A DNA stretch of 64,000 bases from Tubiluchus corallicola (taxonomy: Eukaryota > Priapulida > Priapulimorpha > Priapulimorphida > Tubiluchidae). Positions 13,901 to 28,900 of the stretch are shown here, in pieces. The notes below the pieces were generated by a model. That model did not search any database, was not told where the DNA came from, and saw nothing but the letters and a program-made list of their open reading frames with translations. Location: assembly GCA_030141605.1 (NCBI GenBank), contig JAQGDQ010000153.1:62001-126000 (forward strand), read 5' to 3'. Both the position numbers and the translations under genes were made by a program. How positions within the stretch are numbered: the first letter of the stretch is position 1; every line of letters starts with the position of its first letter.

Positions 13901-16900
13901 TAGTAAGTGTCAAGCAAATGATTTTCTTGTACCCAGCATTTTGTTTAAATTTTGAAAACACTGTGTACAGAAAACAGCTGATTGAAGAAAACCATCACGA
14001 AATAAAACAAGAACTACTACACCCCTCATCAAACCATTGCAGATTTGACAACTAGCGTGTTCCTATTCTCTCAAACTAAAGTGCATAAATTTGACAAATT
14101 ATGGATGAAAAATGACCAAAGTACACAACAGTGAATTGGGCAAAGTACACAACAATGATGGACAAAAAATGGAATGATATATTTAATTCACTTCTGTCTG
14201 CACAAAGTAGTAATCAGAGAAGAAACATGAAGTTGGTAAAATGTCATACATTATCACACAAACATCAATATGTATCAATGCTTGAAAACAAGGCGGTGTT
14301 CATTTCCGTAAGGATTTACGTTTGCATGTCTTAATCTCAAAGCAAGCAAAAGCCATTTTGGCTGCAGTAGATTTTTGCAAAACAATGACATATTCTACCA
14401 AGAATGAAATAGTTATTATGGAATTATAAATCATACCTCTGAATTTCCAGAACTTTTGCAGACGTTATATCAACGTCTTCCGCTTGTGTCGTTCGGTCTC
14501 TCATATCTCTTTCCATCTGCACTAACTTATCATTTTGCTTCAACATCTCCTCTTTGTTATTGCTAATTTCTTCTTTTAATAGATTGCAGCTTGCCTTCAA
14601 CTCCTTGTTTTCCAACTGCCTGTCAGCACACTGCTGATTCAGCAACCTTATGATGTCTTCTTTGTCTGAGAGCTGTTTTGAAATTTCGTCTTTTGTTTTA
14701 ACAAGATCGTCATTTGCTTCGCTTAGTTTTTTGTCTTTTAGAGCAATCTGTTCATGTAGCTGACGAATGACGGCTTGACAGGTTTCATGCTCAGACACGC
14801 TACTAATACTACGCTTGAGCGAACCTTCTCTTGTTCTGCTCCTGTTACCGGCAGAAAAAGGCCTCATTCTTGCAACATGATCCGACATATCACTAGAAGT
14901 GTCACCAGCATCAAAGTTGCGACGCCTAGTGTTTATGTCTATGTCATTAATACCATTATGAACCCTTTGAGAACTGTCAGCATCTGGTGTTTCAGCCAAA
15001 TTTGGTTTTTTCTGTATATTCTCCTGACCGTCAAAACTGTCCTGCAGTTCTCCAGATTCTTGTGAGTAAAATCTCCACTTCTCACGTAATTCGCTCAACT
15101 GGAACTTCAGCCTTGCAATGACTTTATCCTTTTCAGCTAATTCACTTTTCAGCTTTTGTAGGTTCTCTTCCCTCATTACAATCTGAGCACGCATCTCTTC
15201 CATTAAACCTTCAAGCTCTTCAAAACCTTTTTTTGCATTGTCTCTCTCCTTTGTGACCTTCTTCAGTGCAGCTTCCTGACTCTCGCTTTGACTCTGTTCC
15301 ACCTGCTGCTGAACAGACTTCAGTTGTAAAGCAAGTACACTTTGAGTATCTGTAAGCTTGCTGTTATCATCATTCAGCTTTGCATTCAGGTCATTAAGCT
15401 TAATGATCTCATGTTCTGCAAACTCCAGCTGTTGACGCAGTGACGTCAGTTCTGAGATTTTCTTTTCTTTTTCAGAAAGTAACTGTTCTGCTTCCTTTAA
15501 CTGTTGCTGTATCAGTCCAACCTCACTGTTTTTTGCTTTCATTTCATCAACTATTTTATAAGCGTCTTTCAGCTGCTCTCGAATAGTTGATAGTTCTAAC
15601 TCACTTTCCAACTTTTCAGCAACCACTATGGCTAAGTCCTTTTCTAGTGTCATTACTTTCTTCTCTAATGAATTAGATTTTTTAACTGCCTTTTTACCTG
15701 GTGAAGTAGGTCTCGGAGATATCTCTATTGGTTCTTTCTTCGATGACTCTGATTTCGAGAATATCTCGTCACCTTCTGGAGTTATAGATCTATAATGCAA
15801 TTGCAGGACCTTTTTTCTTGGTGATATAGGTCGAGACAACTCACGTGACTTTTTATCATCTGGCATCTGGCATTTGGCACCTTCAATATCATCTGGTGAT
15901 TTAGCTCTCTCTTCCTTTTCTTGCTTAACTAACTTTGCATTTTCATCAGTCAAGGTATTCACTTTACTCTGCAAAAGTTGAATCAGATCCAGATGATCAG
16001 CAATTGCCTTTTCTTTGGCAGAAAAGTTAGACGTTAGAGATTCTACATATTCTACAAGTCGACTATTCTCTTTCGTTTTTTCCTCTAAAAGGATCTTAAG
16101 TTTCTCTAACTCTTCAGCAGCAGTTTTATACTTCCTTGTAGTCGCTGATAGAACTTGACTGCTAAAATCTTCCTCATTTTTGGTTTCTGTAACATCATCA
16201 AAATCAGCATAGATAGTTTGTGTTTGCACATGTAATGTTTCCATATATTGCGTATTAACAGGCTGCTGTTCTGCCAATGCATGCTTATGAGACAACATTC
16301 TCATCTCTTGTTCTAGCTCAGTGATATGATGATTTGCGGCACCTAAGCTCTCAGTTAGCACTTTAATCTGTTGTTCTGATTCCAACTGTTTGGTGTGCTT
16401 AGCAGTCAGTTCTTTCTGTGCTTCAGCAAGCTGTGCATTTGCCTCTTGATTGGCATCAGTCAGTTCCTGATTTAAGCTGTTCTTACTGTTAATTACGTCA
16501 CACAGCTCATCCACCTAGAAACACAATTTAAGTCATTTCTTAAAAAAATCAGGTGATTTAGTGACAGGTTTTTGCATTCACTATTACAAAACTGCAAAAT
16601 GATTACAATTAAAAATCAATAAGGAAACACTTTATTATAAGGAGTTTTACTGGTACTACTGTCAGAATTAACATTTTTAACAAATTTCACATTTAAAATT
16701 CAGTTCATTTTAACAACAAAGTATTTCACCAACAATCAAACATCACGTGGAATCAATAACTGATGAAAAGACAACAAACTTGCCATTCTTCAGTCCCTGA
16801 ATGCGCAGTGTTATATGAAGGTATTCTTTCTTGCTTGCTTCTCAGTATTCAATAATTTCATAGTCAAGCATAATAAAAGGAAAATTGTGTCAAAGCCACC

Positions 16901-19900
16901 AATTCAACTAATTATTTATACGTTTTTTCTGGCGCTTAGTGGCAGCAATAAGAGAGGCATATATGACATACACAAGCCTAGTTATAGAATGAATGCATGT
17001 TGAAGAAAATGAGACCAAATATTGCCGAGTAAAATTTCCTGTGATCATTATATTGCAATATCTTTATGCAAAATATGAATCAAACTCTGAATATAAAGCA
17101 GATTATAAGTGTAAAAAGTTAAGAAAAAAATCGCATTGAGTGCCATTTCAAATAAGTTGTCATGGCGTAGAAATTTCCACTCGCAATTAAACTACATGTA
17201 TTGTAGTTGCCGTGCATGTAATGTAATGTGTTGTATTAAACTACCTGCTTTTCTAGGTCGGCCAAACGTGCCTCACTTTCGACTTTTAGCTGCTCTAAAA
17301 TGTCAAGTCTATTTTGTGAGTCAGCAAGTTCTTTTTCAGTCATGTGAGCTATAGCATCACTGATAGTAACCACTGTTTCACTGGACTGAGATGCTGATAT
17401 AACTGGAGCACTGCCTAAAACATGAAAAATTCATAACTGCCTATCAACAAGAACATGATTGCAAAATTGGTATAATGAATTGATTGAGCATTTCTGAATT
17501 TCTAATTTACAAAAAAGCACCTTAAAATATGTGGTGTAATTATAGTAACTTTGCATTCTGAAAATACATAATAATCAATTTTTCAAAAAACTTAAATATT
17601 TCTGTGTATTTGTAGGTTTTTGCTATTGTACCGAGGTAATTTTATGGCTTTTTAAAGTAACAAAGACAATAATTTCCACAGTATTTTGATGCCAAAATAG
17701 TAATTTAATTTCATTCTTCTTGACATAAAACATACCACCAATATATGCTTGTTGCAACCTGGTTTGCTGTTCCAACTGCTCACGTAGCTGATCATTGTTT
17801 GCAATTGATTCCTGAAGACGGTGCTGCAAAACTCTGATTTCACTTAAATGTTGTTCAATAATCTGGCGCATTGCATCACCACCTAGAAATAATGAAAACT
17901 AGAAGTAGGATTTCTACCACAAAAAGAGGAAAGAGACACACTGATAGGTAAGAATTAGTAAGTAAACTGCACTAAGATAGAGAACTACCAAAAGACGTTT
18001 CTCAAGGGACCAATACCAACTCTCATCATGTGAGCAAAGCAAATAGTGAAGCAAACCTACTTAACACACCCCACTGGTATGCTCACTAGCCCAAGCATTG
18101 ACAAAGATATTATGCTTGAATAATTAATGAGTTATGTGTCACTTTCACATCATTTTGTGCGATTCACAAAAGAGGTAATCTCAATTAAATTATAAAAGAC
18201 AACAGTTCACCTGCTTGTGCTAAAATCTGCTTGCGAAGTTCTTGGTGCAAATCAAGTTCAACTCTTAAAGACTTATTCATGAGTTCGGCTTCCTTGAGCT
18301 TCTTCTTAAGCTGGTGAATATTCCGTCGATATTGGGCATCAGATCTATCGATTGAGGCACCTCGGACATGCCGTAGAGATGCATCCGAACTGGGCGAAGT
18401 GACACCACTCAACTGTCTCGGCTGAAGCATATTACTTGCGGAACCGGATCCGGATTCGCGACGCCGATGCCTAAAATCAGACCCCTGTTGAGAAACAGTA
18501 GCATGTTCAGCAACAACAACCTGTTGGCCGGTTAGATGTTCTGTGGAAGTAGACGTCTCAGATGAAGATGAATCTGCTCTTCCACTGATAACTGAAGCTC
18601 TCATTTTAGGCCTAGTTTGTTGCACACCATCTGTTAGCAAACTCTGAGAACGTTGAGAAGCATCCGGTTTTGTGACATGAGTTCTGCGAGCTGGTACTGG
18701 TTTTTTTACAGGCGTTTCACAGCCTTCGCCATCCAGATGACCTAAAGAAGGATTTGCAGGTTCTGTGTCACGACCATCTCCATCAGAATGAGCAGAAATG
18801 GTGGTGGTTCCTGCAGGTGCATTCACAGGCCTGGATGTGATGACTTGCGGACTGGTAAACAAAGGCACATCAGCATCAGACACCTGTCCATCTATAGATG
18901 GAGACCGCAGAAGAGCACTAGGACCTTGTTGCAAGTGAACACTAGACAAATTACCAACTGGGTGCTGCTGGGGCTGACCATTTGCCACCAATAAACCGTG
19001 CTCCTGATCGGGTGATTGATTGGCATCTGTACTGGAACTCTCACTCCACTGTTGGCCGTCTGCATCAACTGTGGATACACGCATCTGTAGAAAGTTATGA
19101 ATTTCATCATCGGTGTCAATGTGGTCACTATGTTCATGTAAAAATTCATCTCTAGATGGGTACCTTTCCACAATTTCAACATTTTCATCTGCCTGCATTT
19201 TCTGTAGCGGGGAAGCAGTATCGAGACCTCTCGGTGGTAACTCTTCCATCTCGGAACTCGTAATCAACGTAACATCAGTTCGGGGGCTGCTGTCGGTAGG
19301 GTAACGATGCCTATCCAATTCCGGAGGTCCGTCACTGGACAGCGAATCGATCTTCTGACTAGCAGGACCTGTCATCGCTAAGGGTTTCAAGGATTTAGAT
19401 GGTGATAAGAACACACTTGGCGCAAATACATTGGCTTGCTTCAAAATATCTTGAAGTTTGCTGATCATCTGAGACTGCCTTGAGAGAAGACCATCTTTTT
19501 CCTTTACGTCATTATTCAACCTACAACCAAGAAAGCAGCCGAAATAATTTATGTTACGTACAGAAGAAATAGCAAAAACACATTATCTAAAAAGACAGCA
19601 CAAAGGCTGTCTGTTGTTTGAACTGTTTTCAAATATTTCAATGCTTAATCTTAAGTTTTTGAAACTGTCTGGAATATCTGGAATACCTTCACCAACTACT
19701 TCAGGAATAACTTTTAATAACAAGAATCAAAACCTTGTTTTCATTTTATTTAGCTTTAATCAAACACAAATATTAAACCAATCTCACGGAAAGTGAAAAT
19801 TACCTGTCCCGTTCAGCTTTTATTTGTGAAATCTGCTGTTGGTTTTCATTAAGCAATTCTTGCAGTTTCAAAGTCAACTGTTGTTTGTCATGTACATCTT

Positions 19901-22900
19901 GTTTCAACTTGCCAACTTCATTTTGAGCTGTTGTGGAACTATAGTCAAATCAAATAAAAGGCACTAATTTTTACAAATTCAAACCTTAGTTATAAAACGT
20001 AACTTTCTAATTTGCAGTCAGTTTAATAGTAGCATATATAACACATACCCAAGTCAAAATGCTATCTTATAAAATATTGCAATGACAGTTTACTTCGAAG
20101 TATAAAATGTTTATTTTACAAAAAGAAACAACACTCAATAGTTTTACTACATTTAGCTGGTACATTTCAAACTTTACACATTACAACAAGTTGTATCAAT
20201 TTCAATTGGTAGAGCCAGTTTGGATAAACCTAATTATAATGGCTGCATCTACTAAATGTGCAAAGCAGTTAAACGAAATTGCAACTGGAAATTAGAAAAT
20301 TATCAGCTAAGAATTGCACTATATGACTATTTTACAGAAAAAAAGACATTTCACTAGCTATAAGTGCATAAGAGGTACAGAAAAACTACATCTAGAAAAA
20401 TAGGATCACCAATTTCTACCTTTCCCTTCCTTTTGGAGATCTTCTTGAGAAGCTGTGACTTGGAACAGCTACAGAATCTGCATCTGCATCTGCCTGCTCA
20501 CTTGGTGAGATAGTTCGTATTCTTACGGTTGATTCTGAAACACAGTTTGTAAGGTTATTTTGGCCGTGAATTAACATTTTAGTTGACAGTCACTTGGTCT
20601 AAGTTCTGCAATAACATGTAGAAACTGATGAAATTTTGCACTAAAGACTTTTCAGTGTCGACTTTTTTGACTGCCAAACTAAAAGATGGTAGAAAAGTGT
20701 TACAAAGATTCACAGTACTGAAAATCCAATTTTTCCATCATCTCAAGATTACACAGTGATTTATTATCCGTCAGTGATATTTTGAGAAGTATGAGTCAGA
20801 AGCATTATCATTTACAATTTAAGCAAGTCACAATGCAGAACAGATTTTGCTGGAATTTTACCACTAAAACTATCTAGCAGTTGTTGAGATGCATTGATGC
20901 TATTGTACACTCGACTTCGCAACTCCTGTAAAGCTTCCTGAGTTTGCGGCTTAACAAAGATCTGACCTTCGGTGTCATAACATAGCAGTTCCTCCAGGAA
21001 CTCTCCCAGTTCTTGAAGTTGTTCGGTTAAAAGCCTGTAAATGAAAAGTAGAAGCTAAGGTATAATTCTGCACAAATCGTGCATTGTAAACATATGCGAC
21101 GCTGGTAGCACATGTCACACCCTTTATTCAGCGTGTAACACATATATTTTGCGATCCATTAATTGAATTACTGTTCATTCGCTGATTATATCGATTTATA
21201 CATGGTCGTAGTCTCGATTAATTCGATTAATTTATTAATCGCCCATCACTAGTGCACGCACTAATAAAAAGAAATTTGTAAAGATATTAATATTCATAAA
21301 GTTAAAGTTAAAGTTAAAACCGTAAAGTTAAAATAACAAAATGAAAATTCATTATAGCCATTCAACTCTAGTACTCTACTAGTTTTAGCTTTCCTGAATT
21401 CTCACATATCCACAAAAATTACAGTTAAATTTACGAAATAACAAAAGAAAATCATTAATTAAAAGGTGCAAAGGCCAAATGTACGATGAGATATTCACCT
21501 CAACTACAATCACATTTAGCAAAAAATATCACCATAATTCTGCTCATGATTTGAGGTAAGATTATTATTTGTTCTAGTTGAACAGTCACGCCTCTAACTC
21601 ACAATACAATTTGTTTTATAAAATGGAAATGGAAATGGAAATAGAAACACGTGCAACTAGTAATTTTTCTTTGCACAAGGACAAGTATTAAGACAAGGTC
21701 ATTTCACAAAATGGGCGGCTACAAAATGTTCACTGCCTCGGCCGAAAATCACCAAAGACTACATAGGAAAAAAGAACATACCTGCAGGTGTTTCGAGTGT
21801 TACACAGTTGTTTCTCCATCCATATCAAGTTTCTTTTCTGTTCAGTAATTTCGATTTGCAGCATCTCAAAATCATGTTGACTTTTTCCCCCGGCACTAAC
21901 CAGCTACAATAAAAGAAAATGAGCCAATTTCTAATTTTTCACTATATAAATTTTTAATTAACAACAAATGACATCATTTAATCCCTTCTCTTTTATGGTG
22001 CTGGTCCAACCTAAAGCTGTTATTTTGTGCCAAGATATTCAGAAACAGTTAACAAGTGATTTTTGACCAATTAATAGTTGAGAAATTATCATTTAACAGA
22101 GAGAAAGCCAGTTCTTTAATCTTGGGTCTTTAACCTCAAAGCATGTCACTTGAAGTGTTTTCTCGCCTCACCTAGTTTTCTCATGAAAAAAAGATAAAAA
22201 GTTCTTAATAAAATAAACATTTTCAGGGAATGCATAGATAACTCTTGCATGCATATATAATTACAAACTTCCAAACTTAGCAGTAAGTTTGAGATGGGAA
22301 ATGAAAATAGTTTGCTAGACATGCACCACTTCATATCAAACATTGAGTTAAAAATTTATAGCAAAAAATGATGATTAATAATTAGCACAAATGCAACAAC
22401 AAAAATAAAAAAAAGTTCCAGCAAATAGTTATTAACAAATGTCTAAGCAGTATCATATTTTCATCCAAAACACTCATTCCAAAATTGGCCAAAGAAAATA
22501 AAGCCCATTCTTTCCATGAAAATTATGCTACGTGTAAAAGGTGAAACACGTGTTTAACAAGGTAACAAAAAAGCCCAAACACTTCATAATCTCCACCCAG
22601 TAAGACCTACTGATCTGCATCTCCGTGAAAAAACATGAAGTGTGCTGCACGTTTGCACATGTAGTATTATATAAAGCAAAACGGATGATGCAAACAAGAT
22701 ATTATTCTCTGAACATGTTCTGCTCTTTACATGATCTGCAGTTTTTAAACCAAAACAGTGCCATTTTTAGTCTTTATAGGATGGAGCATAGCTTTTGTCA
22801 TTTTGAAGGCAAAATACTGCTAGTGGTGTTAAACTTATCTTAAATTTTTGAAACCTGCTATTGTCCATAATGTGTAAATTTACCTGATTGAAGGAGTCAG

Positions 22901-25900
22901 AATCTGCTCCTTCCTGCTCAGAATCGCGCTGTACTGGAGCAGATTGCTGCGAGTCTAATTGCACATCATCCTTTTGCACTTCGTGTTCTTCTTCGATAAA
23001 AAATGTCTTCCTTACTTTCTTAGCTTCTTCTAATTGGCACTCCAGATCAGCAATGATCTCTTGGCTGTGTACTAGCTTTGCATTTAGCTCATCTAGGCTT
23101 GTTTTCAAAGCCAAGCAATGCTTGGCTCCACTTTCAACAATCTTGGCACAGCCTTTACTGCCCCGCTTCTTGAGCACATTGCCAACTTCTTTAAGCTTTT
23201 TACTAATTTTTTCAGTGTCTGAAACAACATGCGTCGGAGACAAGGCTACATATTCCGGGGACATTGGATGAGGTTCTCCCACCTGGCTAATTTGCTCAGC
23301 AATTAGCGGCTGCACCTGCACACCAACATCAACAGCAGAAGATGACTGAGACACCGATGACGTTATACCACCATCAATTGGTTCTCGACATGGTAAATGT
23401 TCATCAACCTCAGGCTGCTTATCTTCAGTTCTGGCAACAGCACTTTGGTGTTCTTGTCCTTCTGGACCAGCAGCAGCATCCCCAGACATTTGTGTAATGG
23501 AGTGACGATGACCAAGACTGGACTGCATTGTTTCATATGCACCTTTATAAAAATCCAACTGCCTTTGCAGGGATTCCAAATCCATATGCAATGATTCCAG
23601 TTGATTGCGAAGTTCGGTGTTGCCAGACTCTTCTAACGAAACATGTGCAGGATCATGCTGAAGTTTTTCCAAAATGCCCATCGTGTTCATGAAAGACACA
23701 ACTTCATCTGGGATTTGATGGACTTGATTTTCAAGCTTACAATACAGAGCTGTCAAAGATGCCCTAAGTTCATCGATCTGATGCTTCAGAGAAGTAGTGT
23801 CATCTGCGCGACCAGAAAAATCAAGGTTTGATGGTAATGTTTGTGTGCTGGCCATTAACAAAGGAACGGTTTGTTCTTGCTGTGGAATAGTTTGAGTAGA
23901 AGCCACTAAATTAGAAACATTTGCTTGTGTTGCTTGGCCAACAACAGGAGGTCTTTTACTTGGAGCTTGTTCTACATTAACTACTGTATCACCAATATGT
24001 GGTAAAATATTTTTGGGAAGTGAAAGCTGCTTTTGTGAAGACAAGCCAGTTAAGTGACCTTCCATAATGCCATTTGTGACACTTTCTACTTTACGTGTTG
24101 GTGCATGAGCTAGCTCTGACCTAGATTTCTCCTGGGTCACAAGCACAGGTCGCTGAGTAATAAACTCAGACTCTCTCAAACTTGAGTGGCCCAGATTTCC
24201 CTCCGAATGAATTGTCCTAGGTGGCGAGACTGTCTGTAATACAGGCTGGTAGACTACACCTTGTACTGTAACATTACTTCCTGGCATGCAAACAGCACTG
24301 CCCTGCCTGTGCAAACTTTCTGGGGGCAAAATAGGATGGCTTTGAACAACAGTGTCGCTCCTTGCTTTCAACTGAAGTGCTACATGAAGACGATGACAAG
24401 ACTGCACATATGCTTTCAGTTCTTTGATCTGCTGTTTCAGTTCATTGGTGTTTTCTGTCCTTCCATAGTCAACCATGTCACCCTGTGGGGGAGAATGTGT
24501 TCTTACTGGAGTTCCTGCACCTCTGACACCACTAGAAGATGCATATGCTACATTAATTGGTTTATCACCTTCTAATAACGTTTCGCCCTGTGAACCAGAC
24601 TCATCCACAGCATTCACAAGCAAGGATTTAGTTACAGGACCTCCAGTTTTACTTTTGGTGGATAAATTCAAAACACCTTTAGAATTTGTTTCAACATGAT
24701 ATGCCTCATTTGATTTCAAAATACCTTCTAAATTAGTTGCATCTTGATGACCAGTGCCAAAATCGAATGCCTGTACACCTTTCTCATCTCGCGAAATTGT
24801 TTCTTTACTTTCCTGGCTCTGATATAGCTGTTCTAGTTGCTGCAGCAAATCAAAATTTTCTTCCTCCTTTTGCTTGAGTAGCTCCTGTATTTCAAAAACT
24901 TTGTTATCAGTGGAATTCGAGGTTTGAGTCTCTGCAGCATCAGTAGCAATCTTTTCAGAAGCAACATTTCTGCCTAGCTGTAACTCGTCCCTTGCTAATT
25001 TCAATTCCACTTTTATCGCTTCAGCATCTTTCCTAATCTGACCAAGCAACTCAGCATTGATCTGGGAGCCATTCCCGTCAACTTCATTCACCTTTTTCAA
25101 AAGTGTGTTTAATTTTTCTAATGGTTCGATGTGCTCTAACACTCGAGTAACATCTTTTATGAGTTTGAAAGCATGCTGTGTCTCAAGCGAATCAGAGAAA
25201 GTAGGAATCATGAAGCTGTATCCAGAGCCATTCAAGCCAACTCGGTTCAAATCTTCGGGTGCTTGCACACTTGCATTTCTTTTCCTTGTCCGGGTCCTAG
25301 CAACATTTCCCTTATTATTTTTATAAATTTCCTCAAATTCTTCTGTAATGTCATGAATGTGAGTTTCCACAACTGGCAATTCTGTTGATAATCCTGCTCC
25401 AATCAACACTTGATGTAGTTCTTTGTTTTGCTTAGAAAGTTCGCTCAGTAAGTATCTACTGTCACAAAGATCTTGTCTTAGTTTTTCTATGCTGACCAGT
25501 TCTTCAGCTGACTGGTTTAGATTTTGCCATTCAGGATGCAAACAAACTCTGAGCCGCATGATATCATGTAACAATTCAACAACTGACTTATCATGAAGGT
25601 CATCATCATTTGGTGGAACTTGAAGTCTTTTAAATGCTGATAAACTACTTAACTGAGGTGGTAGGAATACACCTTCCTGCGTCAAATCTCTATCTTCATT
25701 TGTTAGATTTTGCCTAGCTTGATCTCTCAAATCCGAGACTATAACTTGCAGCTCATCAATTGATTTGTTCCACATTCCTGGATCCTCAATCATGCTAAGA
25801 TACGCACGATAATCTTCACTTGTTTTACCTAATCGGGTGAGAAGATTCATATTTTCAGACTCAAGGTGTTGTATTCTATTTTGCATCTGGATCAAAGTGT

Positions 25901-28900
25901 TACCGGAAGAAGAACTGCTTGATCTTTCAACTATACCATTTTCATGCAACAATTTACTGTCAGTTGAACTTTGACTGTATGAAGGCAATGGTATACTTGT
26001 AGAAGCAGATACAGTTTGTAACTGACTTTGGCCTGAATCTACCCGGTCTTGCTTTATTAAATTTTGTGAAACTGCCAATTCTTCGCCAAATGAAGGTGCA
26101 TCAAAAGACGACTTTTGACTATTTGACCTCTGAAGGTTATTAGAAACAAGTGAAGTCTCTGGAAAGGACCGTTGAGATTTCTGAAACGTAGCGGAACGCG
26201 GTCGTGTCACGACATCTTCCATAAATGCATTATCAGTTTCACTAGATGTAAAAGATTGCTTTGGCTTGTGGTAGTCGTCGAGATGTGACTTTACAGAAAG
26301 AATTTTTTCAGCATCCTGCCCGACATCTGATATCAAATGTTCTTTTGCTACCTCAATCTTAATACCTTCTTTTTCTGCTGCAGGTAAGGTTGCTTGTTCG
26401 CTCAAATCTGGAGTTTTTAGTATAAATTCTATTTCGGGAACAGAAGAACCTCTTTTTCTTCCAGATAATTTTCCTTCTGACTTACTACTCGATGACATTA
26501 ATTTTGATTGCTGAACTTGTGTTCCTCTGGTAACAGTTGGAAATGTCTGTAATTCTACTTGTAAGGCAATATCTGTCATTCTTTTCAAAGAAGCAGTTTC
26601 CACTGCATCAGTAAGGTCTGTCAAAAGCTCAACATTTGGTTCGGAAACACCACTTACAAGCTTTTGGCTTATTAACGAGCTTAATAACAAATTTTCTTGT
26701 TCAAAAGATGACAAATTGTTCTTTAGTAACTTTAAATTTTCCTCAACAATATTGGAATCTAAACCACTGGCAGCCAATTTGGCCTTCAGGTCATCATTAC
26801 GTTCATTAGCCTGTATCAATTCACCTTTTACCTTCTCTAATTGAAGCTGCATGAAGGGCTTATCAGGAACGTTGAGTTGCTCAGATAGCTTTGCTTCCAG
26901 CTCTTTATTAGCACACTCTAGCTGATAAAGCTGTGCTTGCAATACCTTCAACTCCGCTTGCACATCACGCGCTGGGGTACTATGTAACTGAGGTGTCGAT
27001 ATGTTTTCCAAACTTTCTATTTCCCTTAAAGCATTTCTCAAGTTCTTACTTTCTGTTTCACGCTGCAGTACTTGAGCTCTCAAGGATTTAAGATGGTTAT
27101 GCTCAGATATTGGTCTGGAAGGTGTAGAATGTGTTTCTAGTTGTTCTTCATGATAGCCCAACTGTGACTCACATTTTTCTACCAAATCATCAGAAGCAGA
27201 TCGAAGTGGTTGTTTGTTTACATCTGCAGCATCAACAGATTGCTCACTTGACAAGCTCTTCAATGACCTAAACTTCAAATATTGCTCATGCTCTCTGTTT
27301 TCATGCAAAAGACTATCACGCAATTTCTGAACTTCAACTGCCAGTTCTACCGCTTTGTTTGTTTCAGCATCAGTTTGCATTCTGCGTAGATCTTCGTTCT
27401 CTTCACACTTTTGCTTATACTCCTCCTTTAACAATTGATAATGCTCTTGCAATCCCACCATTGAACCTTCTACATCTTGGATCTCAGTCAGTCTAGCAGT
27501 TAGCGATTTGTTTTCATTTTCTACATTGTGAAGCTGTTGCTGCAACAAGTAAATCTGTTTTGTGAGATCAACAACTGAATCAGCAGAAGAAACATCAAGA
27601 GTCTGAATTTCCTGGGACTTTACAGGAGACGCCCGCTGAATATGCTCAAGTTTACAACTTGAGGAACTATTTAATGAACTTCGAAGTGCCAAGTTTTCTT
27701 CTTTATCTAATTTTAATTTCTTTTCAAGTGCTGATATGCGAAGTCGCAGGTTAGATGTATCCTCTTCTGTCCATACTCTTTCCTCTGACCTACTGCCTTC
27801 AGCAACATTTTCCTTTGAAATGTCTTCAAGAAATTCAAGTCTTTTCTGGAGACTGTTGTCATCATCTTTCAGCTGTTTCAATTGGCTTCGAAGAGCAAAC
27901 ATTTCTTTTCTCATTGCTGAAAAAGGCTGCAGGTCAATTCTGGGTATTGAGGTACTGTCATCTAATGTTATAGGTTCTAACAAGAAAGAATGTAACATGA
28001 CTGCTTCTTTTTGTAACTCAGTAAATGATTTAGTCTTTAAATCATCACTTTGTTCTAGTGATAACCGGAACCTCTGTCGTAGGCTGTCGGCTTCTTCTTT
28101 TAATTCACCTGTGCTTTTACGATCTAAATCTTTATTTTCGGCAGATTCATTATAATAGTTGCAAAGGCTTTGAATCTCTGTTTGCAAATCAGCATGTGCC
28201 TTTGGCTCATATGGCAGTGACAGACGACACTGGTCTCTCAAATGCAACACGTAGTCACGCAGCCCAGCAGGAGCCATATCAGTTGTGTCCTTGCTAACAT
28301 CAGCAGCCCTAAACCTTTGTGCAATGTAAGGGCTTTGTGACATTTCCAAGAGAGCAGCCGGAAGCCACCCAGATGTTAGCGCATTATCCCAGCGTCGGCT
28401 CAGGTCAGTAGCTTCCGCATCAAGTTCCTCCTCGTTCTTATCTAATAAATCAGGAAAGTTGGACAGAGCAGGTGATAACTGCACACTCTGCATCTGCCAC
28501 CGCAATTTGCTCACATTGTTTTGAAGGTCACTGATACTAGATTCTGCTGCAGGATAAAAAACATCTGATGTCGCCTTTTCCGGATGCCTTTCATCTCTTT
28601 CAGTATCATACTCCCTTGATGCTAGATTTCCAGGTTGAGACATTTTAAGATATTCCTTATATCCCTCAGAATTGTCGATATTCACCTCTTTTGGCAGAGT
28701 TATATTTTTCAGAGCACTTTTACTATCAGTGGTCAGCGTGTCACCTCCAAACTCCTTAGTAACAACATCTAGTGACTGATCAGTTTCTTTCAGTTGAGTG
28801 AGTAGTGCAGCAGCCAAATTCTCATCGTGAGGTCTGACATATTGCTCCATAACTTCGGTTATTTCTTGTTTTTTGACCAGCAACTCATCTACTATTCCTT

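Noticed and set aside
22767-22883. Read-through extension of the giant ORF past 22884
   Set aside because: A good donor at 22883 gives a phase that fits exon 16, and the extension loses coiled-coil character.
27736-28155. Plus-strand 139-codon ORF
   Set aside because: Lies wholly antisense to exon 15. Cys/Ser-rich composition is typical of reverse-complemented coiled-coil codons.
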